Source: Fibrobacterales bacterium Fibro_02 (GTDB taxonomy: Bacteria; Fibrobacterota; Fibrobacteria; Fibrobacterales; Fibrobacteraceae). From it: a stretch of DNA of 36,443 bases. Under the pieces are notes generated by a model. It was not told the DNA's origin and did no database searches. It saw nothing but the letters and a program-made list of their open reading frames with translations. Location of the stretch: the NCBI GenBank assembly GCA_001603905.1, contig LVAE01000029.1, positions 1-36,443 on the forward strand. The letters are read 5' to 3'. Each line of letters begins with the position of its first letter. The first letter of the stretch is position 1. Below are positions 24,683-32,373 of this stretch, piece by piece. Made by a program: the position numbers and the translations under genes.

Positions 24683-25309
24683 TTAAGTTGAAGCCTCACC
24701 TGCTGCCATGGGCTCGGTTACGGGCTTTGGTGCCTGGGGCTGCTTTTTGGCAGTACCTGCACCGCGTTTCGGACCGTAAATCGAGAGCATTGTGTTGCCT
24801 TCGACTCGCGAATCCATTTCCAGGTCGCCGTACTGGAGCAAGTCTTCCTTAGCGCGCTCCATCAGGCGTTTGCCGTAGTCCATGTGCGCCATTTCGCGCC
24901 CACGGAACTGCATAATAAGCTTGACCTTCATGCCGTCTTGCAAGAACTCGGCTGCCTGCTTGATCCTGTACTGGTAGTCGTTCTCGGCAGTCTTCGGGTG
25001 CATCTTGATTTCCTTAAGCTTCACCACGTGCTGCTTGGCCTTTGCGGCCTTGGCCTTCTTGATCTGTTCAAACTTGTACTTGCCGTAGTTGATGATACGG
25101 CATACAGGCGGCTTAGCATTGGGAGACACTTCCACCAGGTCCAGTCCGGCGTCCTTGGCCATCTGGAGAGCCTGTTTGGTATCCATGATGACGGCCTCGC
25201 CATCGTCTTTCACAAGACGGATCGGGGAAATGCGAATGTCTTCGTTAATGCGGGTTCCGTCACTCTGTCTGTTCGGCATGCGGCGGTCGCGGGGATTTTG
25301 TAACGCCAA
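24683..25309 (-). CDS. infC: Translation initiation factor IF-3, probable TTG start
   Basis: IF-3 binds the 30S subunit and checks initiator tRNA and start codon. N- and C-terminal domains are both present: RINEDIRISPIRLVKDDGE, VSPNAKPPVCRIINYGKYKFEQ, the linker of Lys/Ala repeats, KEIKMHPKTAENDYQYR and MQFRGREMAH. A 20-residue Pro/Ala/Lys tail is additional. The start is a TTG at 25309, with AGAGGT eight bases upstream and an in-frame stop three codons before it. The first ATG (25279) has no ribosome-binding site. A non-ATG start fits the known autoregulation of infC (ATT in E. coli). A TATATT box at 25348-25353 (minus) may be the promoter. Confidence 0.95.
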   Translation of the reverse strand: MALQNPRDRRMPNRQSDGTRINEDIRISPIRLVKDDGEAVIMDTKQALQMAKDAGLDLVEVSPNAKPPVCRIINYGKYKFEQIKKAKAAKAKQHVVKLKEIKMHPKTAENDYQYRIKQAAEFLQDGMKVKLIMQFRGREMAHMDYGKRLMERAKEDLLQYGDLEMDSRVEGNTMLSIYGPKRGAGTAKKQPQAPKPVTEPMAAGEAST

Positions 25310-25394
25310 GTTAAGCTACCTCTAGGTAAATGGTTATTGTGGCGGTAAATATAGTTTTTTTACAAAAAAATGCAAGAACTTTTTAAGGAACCCC

Positions 25395-25422
25395 TTTGAA
25401 AATGGGCGAAATTTTGTATAAT
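25395..25422 (+). promoter_or_regulatory. Promoter of tRNA-Gly
   Basis: TTTGAA (25395-25400) and a perfect TATAAT (25417-25422) with 16-base spacing, 12 bases before the tRNA. Confidence 0.65.
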
Positions 25423-25433
25423 TGGACTTGCTC

Positions 25434-25505
25434 GCGGCGGTAGCTCAATGGTAGAGCCTTAGCCTTCCAAGCTAATGGTTGCCGGTTCGATCCCGGTCCG
25501 CCGCT
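25434..25505 (+). tRNA. tRNA-Gly (anticodon TCC)
   Basis: Cloverleaf: acceptor GCGGCGG with CCGCCGC, D-arm AGCTCAATGGTAGAGC, anticodon loop CTTCCAA (TCC), T-arm GCCGGTTCGATCCCGGT. No CCA is encoded. The gene is 72 nt with discriminator T, and is followed four bases later by a strong terminator. Confidence 0.96.
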
Positions 25506-25508
25506 CTT

Positions 25509-25535
25509 AGACCTCCCGAATGGGAGGTCTTTTTT
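25509..25535 (+). terminator. Terminator of tRNA-Gly
   Basis: AGACCTCCC / GGGAGGTCT perfect stem with GAAT loop, followed by T-run to 25535. Confidence 0.93.
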
Positions 25536-25547
25536 GTTTCCTACAGG

Positions 25548-27305
25548 CTAGTCCTTTACGCAACGAACAGAGAAAATACCCTTCGAAAGAGACTTCTTCA
25601 CTCCCCTGGGGCCTTCCGTTCCAACCATCATCGAATAGCAATCATCTTCCAATTTCGCCAACATCGGTAAAGTTTCCGCACTATTCCAAAAAGACCAGAA
25701 GATAGCATAGTACCCCGCTAAATAACCTTCATAAACGGCATTAGAGATATTAGCCATACATTCAAGTTTCGCATTTCCCAATGAATCAAAATATCCGTAT
25801 TCTAGGGGAATCGCACCAAATCCATAGGCATCTACAGAGTTATCATCATAATGCCAGTAGATTCCCGTCACATCGGACTTATAAAGTCTTTTTCTCAATG
25901 CTTCGGCAGAGCCATACTTTTTCCCGACATAGTGGACATAATTGACCAATTCATTGAATTCAGAAGAATCGGGAAGGTGCCACCCAGAAGGACAAACCCC
26001 CTGGATTCTATTTTTTACGAGGCATGAATTATCCTGCCCACATTCAGAAGGAATTCCACTCGCTATACCAGACGAATCCATAGCACCCGACCATGAATAA
26101 TAACGGCCCAAAGCACATCCTTCTTCATCTGTGTGATACCACGAAGTACATGCCCCGCGAGAATGGCACCAACTCGTTTCAACAGAATCACCACTTACCT
26201 CGTCTCGATAATTGCTGTTATACTGCAAATTTTCAGCCATCCAAGTCTGTTCACCGATAACAACGGTCTTATATATTTTTCCATCGCGGACATCGAACAA
26301 TTCTCCGTATTCGCAACGGTCCACTCCGTTTTCGTTACAAGCCGCAACAGGCTCGCTTGAATACGGAATTTTCTTGGCATCCTTAATACAGCGAACAGAC
26401 ATGTCTTTAAATATATTTTCATCCAAAAAACGTGTCTCATCACCGTATGAAGAAACACGCAACGCACTCCGACTAAAACAAGCTTCATATCCACCAATAT
26501 AGGCAAAGTCATTGTATTCATCGGTAGGCAAAATCGCAAAGCCATAAGTATCAAATTCATTTGACGGATCATTCGCGTGCACTCTCCAATTTGCATTCGC
26601 TTTTAAATGGGCTCCGGCCACATCTTCTCCACCAACAAAATCCACCAAAATATTAAACTCATCGGTAGAAGGCATATGCCACCCCTCAGGACAAATTCCC
26701 CTCGTATGATGATGAAAATATTGACAAGATTTTCCTCTAGATCGATAATGTAATGTGGCCGATCCATACATACACATCGTATCAACAGAGACACTCCACG
26801 GATACTCGAAGCCAATCGTATCACACCGAGACTTCTGCCGGCAGTAGTCTATAGGTTGTCCGTCTTTATCCTTTAAACCAGGATCAAAGGCCAGATTCTG
26901 GGCCATCCAGGTTTGAGATCCTATCTGAACCGTCTTGTAAATTTTGCCATCCCTCTCATCGACAAGTTCTCCATACTCGATATTCGGATTCAGCAAAGGC
27001 CAGGCAGTTTCCGTTGAGCCATAAACCATCGAAGCGCCATCGGATTGTTCCCAGGCAGAAGACAGCCTGCTACTTGAGGAACCACCGACTTCGCTCAAAT
27101 TCGATTCGCTAGACAGACCTTTTGGTCCCGCATCATTTTTACTAGAAGAAGACTCATCAGAAGAAGAACTTCTCTCTTCGAGTTCATCATCAATCTCATC
27201 GGCTAAGAAATCGAGAGAGCTATCTGTAGACCCTTTGCCACTACAGGCAGAGAGAATTTGCGAAGCAATAACAAAGACAAAGGCAGTTGCAGGGAACTTG
27301 CGCAT
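25548..27305 (-). CDS. FISUMP-domain lipoprotein, two domains, 585 aa
   Basis: Lipoprotein with the signal peptide MRKFPATAFVFVIASQILSAC (lipobox Cys about residue 21). A Ser/Glu/Asp tether follows. Then come two FISUMP domains, the Fibrobacter succinogenes major paralogous domain (TIGR02145/PF09603). Each starts with DGKIYKTVxIGxQTWMAxNL, contains GICPEGWHMPSTDEFN or GVCPSGWHLPDSSEFN, and ends SVRC[IV]KD. The domain is presumed to be a surface binding module; its ligand is unknown. The start at 27305 was chosen over 27401 because AGGAGGT lies eight bases upstream and it gives a proper lipoprotein signal. It converges with tRNA-Gly and is divergent from the methyltransferase gene. Confidence 0.92.
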   Translation of the reverse strand: MRKFPATAFVFVIASQILSACSGKGSTDSSLDFLADEIDDELEERSSSSDESSSSKNDAGPKGLSSESNLSEVGGSSSSRLSSAWEQSDGASMVYGSTETAWPLLNPNIEYGELVDERDGKIYKTVQIGSQTWMAQNLAFDPGLKDKDGQPIDYCRQKSRCDTIGFEYPWSVSVDTMCMYGSATLHYRSRGKSCQYFHHHTRGICPEGWHMPSTDEFNILVDFVGGEDVAGAHLKANANWRVHANDPSNEFDTYGFAILPTDEYNDFAYIGGYEACFSRSALRVSSYGDETRFLDENIFKDMSVRCIKDAKKIPYSSEPVAACNENGVDRCEYGELFDVRDGKIYKTVVIGEQTWMAENLQYNSNYRDEVSGDSVETSWCHSRGACTSWYHTDEEGCALGRYYSWSGAMDSSGIASGIPSECGQDNSCLVKNRIQGVCPSGWHLPDSSEFNELVNYVHYVGKKYGSAEALRKRLYKSDVTGIYWHYDDNSVDAYGFGAIPLEYGYFDSLGNAKLECMANISNAVYEGYLAGYYAIFWSFWNSAETLPMLAKLEDDCYSMMVGTEGPRGVKKSLSKGIFSVRCVKD

Positions 27306-27376
27306 TTCAATAGACCTCCTAAAACTTGGCAAAAGATAAATAATTTCTACATTTGTATTTGAAAAAAGAGGTTCCC

Positions 27377-28537
27377 ATGTTCTTTGAACAAGCCATTGCA
27401 CACCAGGTTCCGGGTTATACCCGTGAAGCAGACTCCGCCCACGGCGAATCGCTCGCCATGCTTGACTACAAGGACGAGCTGAAGGTCAAGAACGACGCCA
27501 TCCAGGAATTCTGGGACGTGAACCGCCTCGCCGGAAACCCGCAGAAAGTCATCGCAAGCCCCATGCCCCGCGCCTACCGCACCACGAGCAAGCGCCGCGT
27601 GTTCATGCAACCGGGCAATCTGCAGTTCGATCGTCAAGAATCGATGCTCGAACCCGAAGAACACAACAGGATTTACGATTTTCTTTTCGAGAAGCTGATT
27701 ACACCGGCCTACAAGCCGCTCGCCTACGCCCTCAACTGGATCATCATCCGTGGCACCTACCAGTACCGCGTGGTAATTTTCAACATCAAGAAGATTGACG
27801 CGAGCATCGTGCGCAAGCTCAAGCTGATTTCGGATGCCCTGAAGGAAACCCCTTTCAAGGTGACGGCGGCACACGCCTACGTGGACACGACCGAATCGGA
27901 TTACTACCTGGAATCGAAGCGACCCACCGAAGGCCTGAACTTCAAGCAGCTTTACGGCCCGCGTGAAATGAGCCTGTCGCTCGGCAAGTTCAGCCTGCGC
28001 TACCCCGTCACGGGATTCAGCCAGATTAACGAAAGCCAAATTCACAACTTGATCAAGGCCGCAAGCCGCCTGCTCAGCTTAAGCAAGGAAGACCATTTCT
28101 TGGATTTGTACTGCGGCTACGGTCTGTTCAGTTTTGCGCTCGGCGAAGCCGCCAAGGACGTTCTCGGCGTAGAATGGGAAGGTCCGTCGATTGATTGTGC
28201 GAAGGCTTCGGCCAAGCACCTCAAAAAGTCTTACCGCTTTATCGCAGGCAAGATCGACGAAATGTTCGTGCAGACGCGACTGCCGCGGCCGATCCCTGGC
28301 GAACCCGAAAAAATCCTGCTGGACCCGCCGCGCAAGGGCTGCGAACCAGGCGTGATTCACGCACTCGCGATGAGAAAGCCGATCCGCGTATGCCACGTGT
28401 TCTGCGGCACCGACGAAATTCCCGCCTCGCTCAAGGAATGGGAACGCTACGGTTACCGCGTGCGCGAGGTGCAGCCGCTTGACCTGTTCCCCGGCACCCC
28501 GCACCTCGAAACCATCGTGATGCTGGAGAGGAAATGA
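27377..28537 (+). CDS. RNA m5U methyltransferase-like protein (TrmA/RlmD group), 386 aa
   Basis: SAM-dependent RNA uridine methyltransferase by motif: FLDLYCGYGLFSFAL (motif I, ~residue 240), LLDPPRKGCEPG (~314), VCHVFCGTDEIPASL with the probable catalytic Cys (~342), and PLDLFPGTPHLETIVML at the C-terminus. The N-terminal half lacks a TRAM domain and the four-Cys Fe-S cluster of RlmD, so it is closest to TrmA in layout, but the sequence around the catalytic Cys differs from the SCNP of TrmA. The exact target uridine is uncertain. The ATG at 27377 follows AAAGAGG by five bases; the frame extends upstream to 27353 without a better start. Confidence 0.85.
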   Translation: MFFEQAIAHQVPGYTREADSAHGESLAMLDYKDELKVKNDAIQEFWDVNRLAGNPQKVIASPMPRAYRTTSKRRVFMQPGNLQFDRQESMLEPEEHNRIYDFLFEKLITPAYKPLAYALNWIIIRGTYQYRVVIFNIKKIDASIVRKLKLISDALKETPFKVTAAHAYVDTTESDYYLESKRPTEGLNFKQLYGPREMSLSLGKFSLRYPVTGFSQINESQIHNLIKAASRLLSLSKEDHFLDLYCGYGLFSFALGEAAKDVLGVEWEGPSIDCAKASAKHLKKSYRFIAGKIDEMFVQTRLPRPIPGEPEKILLDPPRKGCEPGVIHALAMRKPIRVCHVFCGTDEIPASLKEWERYGYRVREVQPLDLFPGTPHLETIVMLERK

Positions 28538-28538
28538 G

Positions 28539-28590
28539 ATGTGAAGTGTGAGATGTGAAATGAAATCATTCCACATTACACACTTCACAT
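28539..28590. repeat. Near-perfect snapback repeat, 25-bp arms, 2-nt loop
   Basis: ATGTGAAGTGTG (28539-28550) is the exact reverse complement of CACACTTCACAT (28579-28590). The inner 13 positions pair as well, with two mismatches and one G-T pair. There is no loop beyond AA. The arms are made of GTGAA/GTGAG units. It fills the 77-bp gap between the methyltransferase and MFS genes. Confidence 0.8.
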
Positions 28591-28614
28591 TCCGCATTAT
28601 ATTGAAGAGGGATT

Positions 28615-29808
28615 ATGCCAGCTGATGTTTTGACAACAGAAAAGCCTCCCCTGTGGACGCGGAATTTCGTGACGGTTGCTGCCGCGAACTTTTTGCTGTT
28701 CTTCAGCTTTTACCAGCTGCTGCCGATTCTCCCGCTCTACATCATCGAGAAATTTGCGACCGACAACGCGACCGCAGGTTTCATCATCTCGCTTTATACA
28801 ATCGGTGCGCTTGCCTGTAGGCCGTTCGCAGGATTCCTCGTGGACACCCTCAGCCGCAAGCCCTTGTACTTCTGGACATTCTTCGCGTTTACCGCTTGCT
28901 TTTTAGGCTACAAGACCGTCGGCATTCTGCCGATTCTTGCCGCCGTGCGGTTTGCGCATGGTCTGTTCTTTGGAATCTCGAGCACGGCGAGCAACACGGT
29001 CGCCATCGATGCATTGCCCGCCTGTCGCCGCGGCGAAGGTATCGGCTACTTCGGAATCAGCGTAAACTTGGCGTTTGCGACAGGCCCGATGACAGGCATG
29101 TTCCTATACGAAGCTTTCGGCGACACCATCGTATTTGCGATTTCAATTATTTTGTGCGTAATCGGTTTGATTCTCGTGCAGACTCTAAATGTACCGCGCA
29201 AGGAGAAAAAGCCACATGCGCCGCTATCCCTAGACCGCTTCTTCCTGACCCGCGCCATTCCGCAGTTCGTAAACTTCATTTTTGTGGGCTTCGCCTACGG
29301 CCCGGTCACCAACTACATCGCCCTTTACGCCAAGGAGCTAGGCATTGGCGGCTCTGGCTGGTTCTACGCCCTGATTGCAGCGGGCCTAATCATGAACCGA
29401 ATCATGACGGGCCGCCTCATTGACCGCGGCTACCTGATCCACCTTGTAGGAACCGGCATGACCCTGAACGTGGTCGCCTACTTTATCCTCGCGTTCAGCC
29501 ACTCGCCCATCACCTTCTTTGTCGCGGCATTCCTGATCGGAACAAGCCTCGGCCTGATTTTCCCTGGCTACCAGACCATGTGCGTGAACCTCGCCCGCCA
29601 CGACCAGCGCGGAACCGCAAACAGCACCTACCTGAGTGGTTGGGATATCGGTATCGGCACAGGCATTCTGATTGGGGGTTCCATGGCAGGGCATTTCGGA
29701 ATGCACCAGCCCGTATTCATCGCCTGCGGAGTCGCACTCGTAATTGCGGACGTTCTGTATTTCACCTGGACCGCAAGGCACTATTTGAAGAATAAGCTGG
29801 AAGGATAG
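28615..29808 (+). CDS. MFS transporter, 397 aa
   Basis: Major facilitator superfamily permease of about 12 transmembrane helices. The loop motif 2-3 reads GFLVDTLSRKPLY, the variant of GxxxDrxGRr, and the second half has TGRLIDRG. The N-terminal extension is hydrophilic (MPADVLTTEKPPLWTRNF). The general shape resembles drug or sugar efflux permeases of the SetA/YhhS type; substrate cannot be read. GAAGAGG lies four bases before the ATG. It follows the methyltransferase gene in the same direction, separated by the 52-bp snapback repeat. Confidence 0.92.
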   Translation: MPADVLTTEKPPLWTRNFVTVAAANFLLFFSFYQLLPILPLYIIEKFATDNATAGFIISLYTIGALACRPFAGFLVDTLSRKPLYFWTFFAFTACFLGYKTVGILPILAAVRFAHGLFFGISSTASNTVAIDALPACRRGEGIGYFGISVNLAFATGPMTGMFLYEAFGDTIVFAISIILCVIGLILVQTLNVPRKEKKPHAPLSLDRFFLTRAIPQFVNFIFVGFAYGPVTNYIALYAKELGIGGSGWFYALIAAGLIMNRIMTGRLIDRGYLIHLVGTGMTLNVVAYFILAFSHSPITFFVAAFLIGTSLGLIFPGYQTMCVNLARHDQRGTANSTYLSGWDIGIGTGILIGGSMAGHFGMHQPVFIACGVALVIADVLYFTWTARHYLKNKLEG

Positions 29809-29836
29809 TTTTCTATCCGCAAGACAAAGCGACTAC

Positions 29837-30970
29837 CTAGTTGGAGCGCTTTTCGACATACATCATCTGGTCAGCTTTATCGATGCTATCCTTGAAACTG
29901 GAGGCATCGCCATCCCAGCCGGCATACCCGACGCTCACTTCTATTGCATAGTACTGCGGTCCCTGACGGGTAGAAAGTTCTTCGCGCAGGCATTCCTGAA
30001 TCTCGCGAACCGCATATCCAGGCATATCCGTCGGAACCACCAGCAGGAATTCATCGCCACCGTAATGGCAGAGGAACACCGATTTTCCCAGGCGATCACA
30101 CGCTTTCTTGAGCGCCGAGGAAACGAGGACAAGAGCATTATCCCCTTCGATATGTCCATAAGTGTCGTTGATCTGCTTAAAGTGGTCGACATCAACCATC
30201 ACCACATAATAAGATTTCTGTTCGCGTTGCTGCTGCAGAAAAACTTCCAGCTGGTTACGGTTGTTTAGCGAAGTCAGCGAATCCGTCGAAATGAGTTGGC
30301 TTTGCAAATTCAAATAGACGAACAAAATGATCAATGTGCAGCCAAAACAGAATATCGGTGTATTCAGGGAGTAGAACACCTGCAAGGCCGCAGCAACAAT
30401 ACAGCACGGAACATAGCTTGCTACAACCAGATAAGTCTTCAAATTTTTCCGATTTTGTGGTTTAAGCACGCGGCTAAAACAACGAAACGTCGGAGTCATG
30501 ATGTACACAAAAGGAAGGAACATCAAAACAACGTAATAAAGATCATTCGGTTCCAGATTGTCTTTCAACCAGAATTTGGGAACCGCCACAAACGACACCA
30601 GCAATAAAACCGCTTCAATAACAATCGGGATTCTCAATTTCGTCTGTAGACTTTGAATTTGCATGCGAGTCATTTCTGGTCGAGAACTAATTTCGGCAAA
30701 GACAAAGCAACTGTAAAAAAGGATCGATATTATAATCGCATTCGAATAATTTACCGCCAAAACCGTTATCAAATTTTTAGCAAAGACACCATCATTGACC
30801 AAAGCCCAAAGTGCGTCGCTGAAAAAATAGATGATATGCCAAAAAACGAGTTTAGAAAACAGCCCAAACTTCAGCTGCGGCGTCGGAAGTCTTTTGATGC
30901 TATACAAAAGAATCAACAGGACACATGCGTCCCCCACACACACTTCCGCATAAAATCCTAACTCGCTCAT
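29837..30970 (-). CDS. Membrane-bound diguanylate cyclase (GGDEF), 377 aa
   Basis: Makes cyclic di-GMP from two GTP. The N-terminal ~220 residues contain seven or eight hydrophobic helices of a sensor domain I do not recognise. The GGDEF domain begins STDSLTSLNNRNQLEVFL, has DVDHFKQINDTYGHIEGDNAL, and the catalytic motif YGGDEFLLV is intact (~residue 303). The RxxD inhibitory site expected upstream of GGDEF is not present (KSVFLCHYGGDEF), so product inhibition may be lacking. The start at 30970 was chosen over 30994 because TATATT lies seven bases upstream and the longer start would lie inside the promoter. Confidence 0.92.
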   Translation of the reverse strand: MSELGFYAEVCVGDACVLLILLYSIKRLPTPQLKFGLFSKLVFWHIIYFFSDALWALVNDGVFAKNLITVLAVNYSNAIIISILFYSCFVFAEISSRPEMTRMQIQSLQTKLRIPIVIEAVLLLVSFVAVPKFWLKDNLEPNDLYYVVLMFLPFVYIMTPTFRCFSRVLKPQNRKNLKTYLVVASYVPCCIVAAALQVFYSLNTPIFCFGCTLIILFVYLNLQSQLISTDSLTSLNNRNQLEVFLQQQREQKSYYVVMVDVDHFKQINDTYGHIEGDNALVLVSSALKKACDRLGKSVFLCHYGGDEFLLVVPTDMPGYAVREIQECLREELSTRQGPQYYAIEVSVGYAGWDGDASSFKDSIDKADQMMYVEKRSN

Positions 30971-31025
30971 ACCAAGAAATATACAAAATTTCATTCAAAA
31001 GTCAAAAATTTCTAAATTACAGAGC

Positions 31026-31568
31026 ATGAAACCCTGGAAACTCTTGGACTCGGAATACCTGGTAGACGCCCCATGGCTAAAAGTCGCCAAAGAAAAGTGC
31101 GAATTGCCAAACGGAAAGGTGATTGACGACTTTTACACTTTATGGCAACCTGACTGGGTGCTGATTTTGGCACGAACCACCGAGGGCAAATGGGTCATGA
31201 CGGAACAATACCGCCACGGAACGGGTAAAATCACTTTGGAATTCCCCGCCGGGATTATAGACAAGGGAGAAACACCAGAACAGGCCGCCCTCCGAGAATT
31301 GCAGGAAGAAGTTGCCCACCACGGGGAGTCCTCTAACGTGACCTATCTCGGAGCCTACCCCGTAAACCCGGACAGGCACCGCGGCAAGTTCCATGTCGTT
31401 TTCATTGACAAGGTCATCAAGGATGGCTGCACGCATTTCGACAGCACCGAAGAAATCGAAAGCCTACTGTTGAGCGACAACGAACTGCAGGCCAAAATGG
31501 CAGACGGTTCGTTTAATCACCCGCTCCAGATGGCCGGGTATTTGAAGTGGAAATTAAGCCAAAAATAA
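31026..31568 (+). CDS. Nudix hydrolase, ADP-ribose pyrophosphatase-like, 180 aa
   Basis: Nudix box at ~residues 76-98: GIIDKGETPEQAALRELQEE followed by VAHHG. The REUxEE core is intact, but the Gly of the canonical ending (EExGU) is replaced by Ala. The N-terminal motif QPDWVLILARTTEGKWVMTEQYRHG matches the NudF/ADP-ribose pyrophosphatase group. The exact substrate is not certain. The ATG follows TAAATT by seven bases and lacks a Shine-Dalgarno sequence. The 3' end overlaps the convergent trmO by 56 bases. Confidence 0.85.
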   Translation: MKPWKLLDSEYLVDAPWLKVAKEKCELPNGKVIDDFYTLWQPDWVLILARTTEGKWVMTEQYRHGTGKITLEFPAGIIDKGETPEQAALRELQEEVAHHGESSNVTYLGAYPVNPDRHRGKFHVVFIDKVIKDGCTHFDSTEEIESLLLSDNELQAKMADGSFNHPLQMAGYLKWKLSQK

Positions 31569-32349
31569 AATCACGATGAAGTTGCTTGTCGCCGTACTTG
31601 TCCTCGGCCCCAGGCTTCAGGTCCTCGGCTGAATAGCCGCTCGTGATACGCAACAGCACAACTTTGCGTTCTAACTCGCTATAGCGAAAATGGATGCGGA
31701 ACGTACGATAGGCCAATACGCCCGTACAGGCATTTTCATCAACCATCAACCGACGGCGAGAGCTATCAAAGACATCCTTTGAAAAATTTCCGCGGGACAG
31801 TTGCACCTGGGCAAAACTTTCTAAATCGAAGTCGCTATGTTCGGCAATCCAGCGGTGCTGCGCCGAAAATTCATCGGACATCTCAACCGTCCACAAGTCG
31901 CCCACCTGCTCTTCGACCCAACCCGCCTTGGCATCGGGGAAAGCATCGGCCATCGGGATGTAAGGTTTGATATCAAGCACCGGCGTTCCATTGAGCAGGT
32001 CGGCCTCGTCCACGAACAGGGTCAAGCCATCAATCTTGAGAAGACGCACGCAGCTGAGACCAATCGGATTCGGGCGATAGGGGCTACGGCTCGCAAAGGT
32101 TCCAACACGGTCTTTCCCCTTGGGCGGAACAGGCGGACGGGTCGTCGGACGCCATCCCTCGTTTTCATGGAACTGAAAAATCACCCAGATGCGTTCAAAG
32201 CCTTCTAGGTCTCGCAACGCCATTTCAAAATTTCGTCCCGGAGCAAGTTCTATGCGGCCGGGATGCCCCGCAAAAAGACGCCCTTGTCGAGGAGCGTCGT
32301 ACTTGTAGACTGCATCACCATAAAATTTGCCTATCGGGGTAACTTGCAT
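31513..32349 (-). CDS. trmO: tRNA (N6-threonylcarbamoyladenosine37-N6)-methyltransferase TrmO
   Basis: Adds a methyl group to t6A37 of a tRNA-Thr using SAM, through the unusual TsaA/YaeB beta-barrel fold (established for E. coli TrmO). Motifs: EGFERIWVIFQFHENEGW, TFASRSPYRPNPIGLSCVRL (SAM binding) and VLDIKPYIPMADAF. The C-terminal domain ends GAEDKYGDKQLHRDFIFGLI. Length is 278 aa, about 40 longer than E. coli; the last ~18 residues lie over the Nudix gene and may be a recent extension. TATATT lies six bases before the ATG at 32349. Confidence 0.93.
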   Translation of the reverse strand: MQVTPIGKFYGDAVYKYDAPRQGRLFAGHPGRIELAPGRNFEMALRDLEGFERIWVIFQFHENEGWRPTTRPPVPPKGKDRVGTFASRSPYRPNPIGLSCVRLLKIDGLTLFVDEADLLNGTPVLDIKPYIPMADAFPDAKAGWVEEQVGDLWTVEMSDEFSAQHRWIAEHSDFDLESFAQVQLSRGNFSKDVFDSSRRRLMVDENACTGVLAYRTFRIHFRYSELERKVVLLRITSGYSAEDLKPGAEDKYGDKQLHRDFIFGLISTSNTRPSGAGD

Positions 32350-32373
32350 AGGCCAAATATAGGTTTATGCAAG

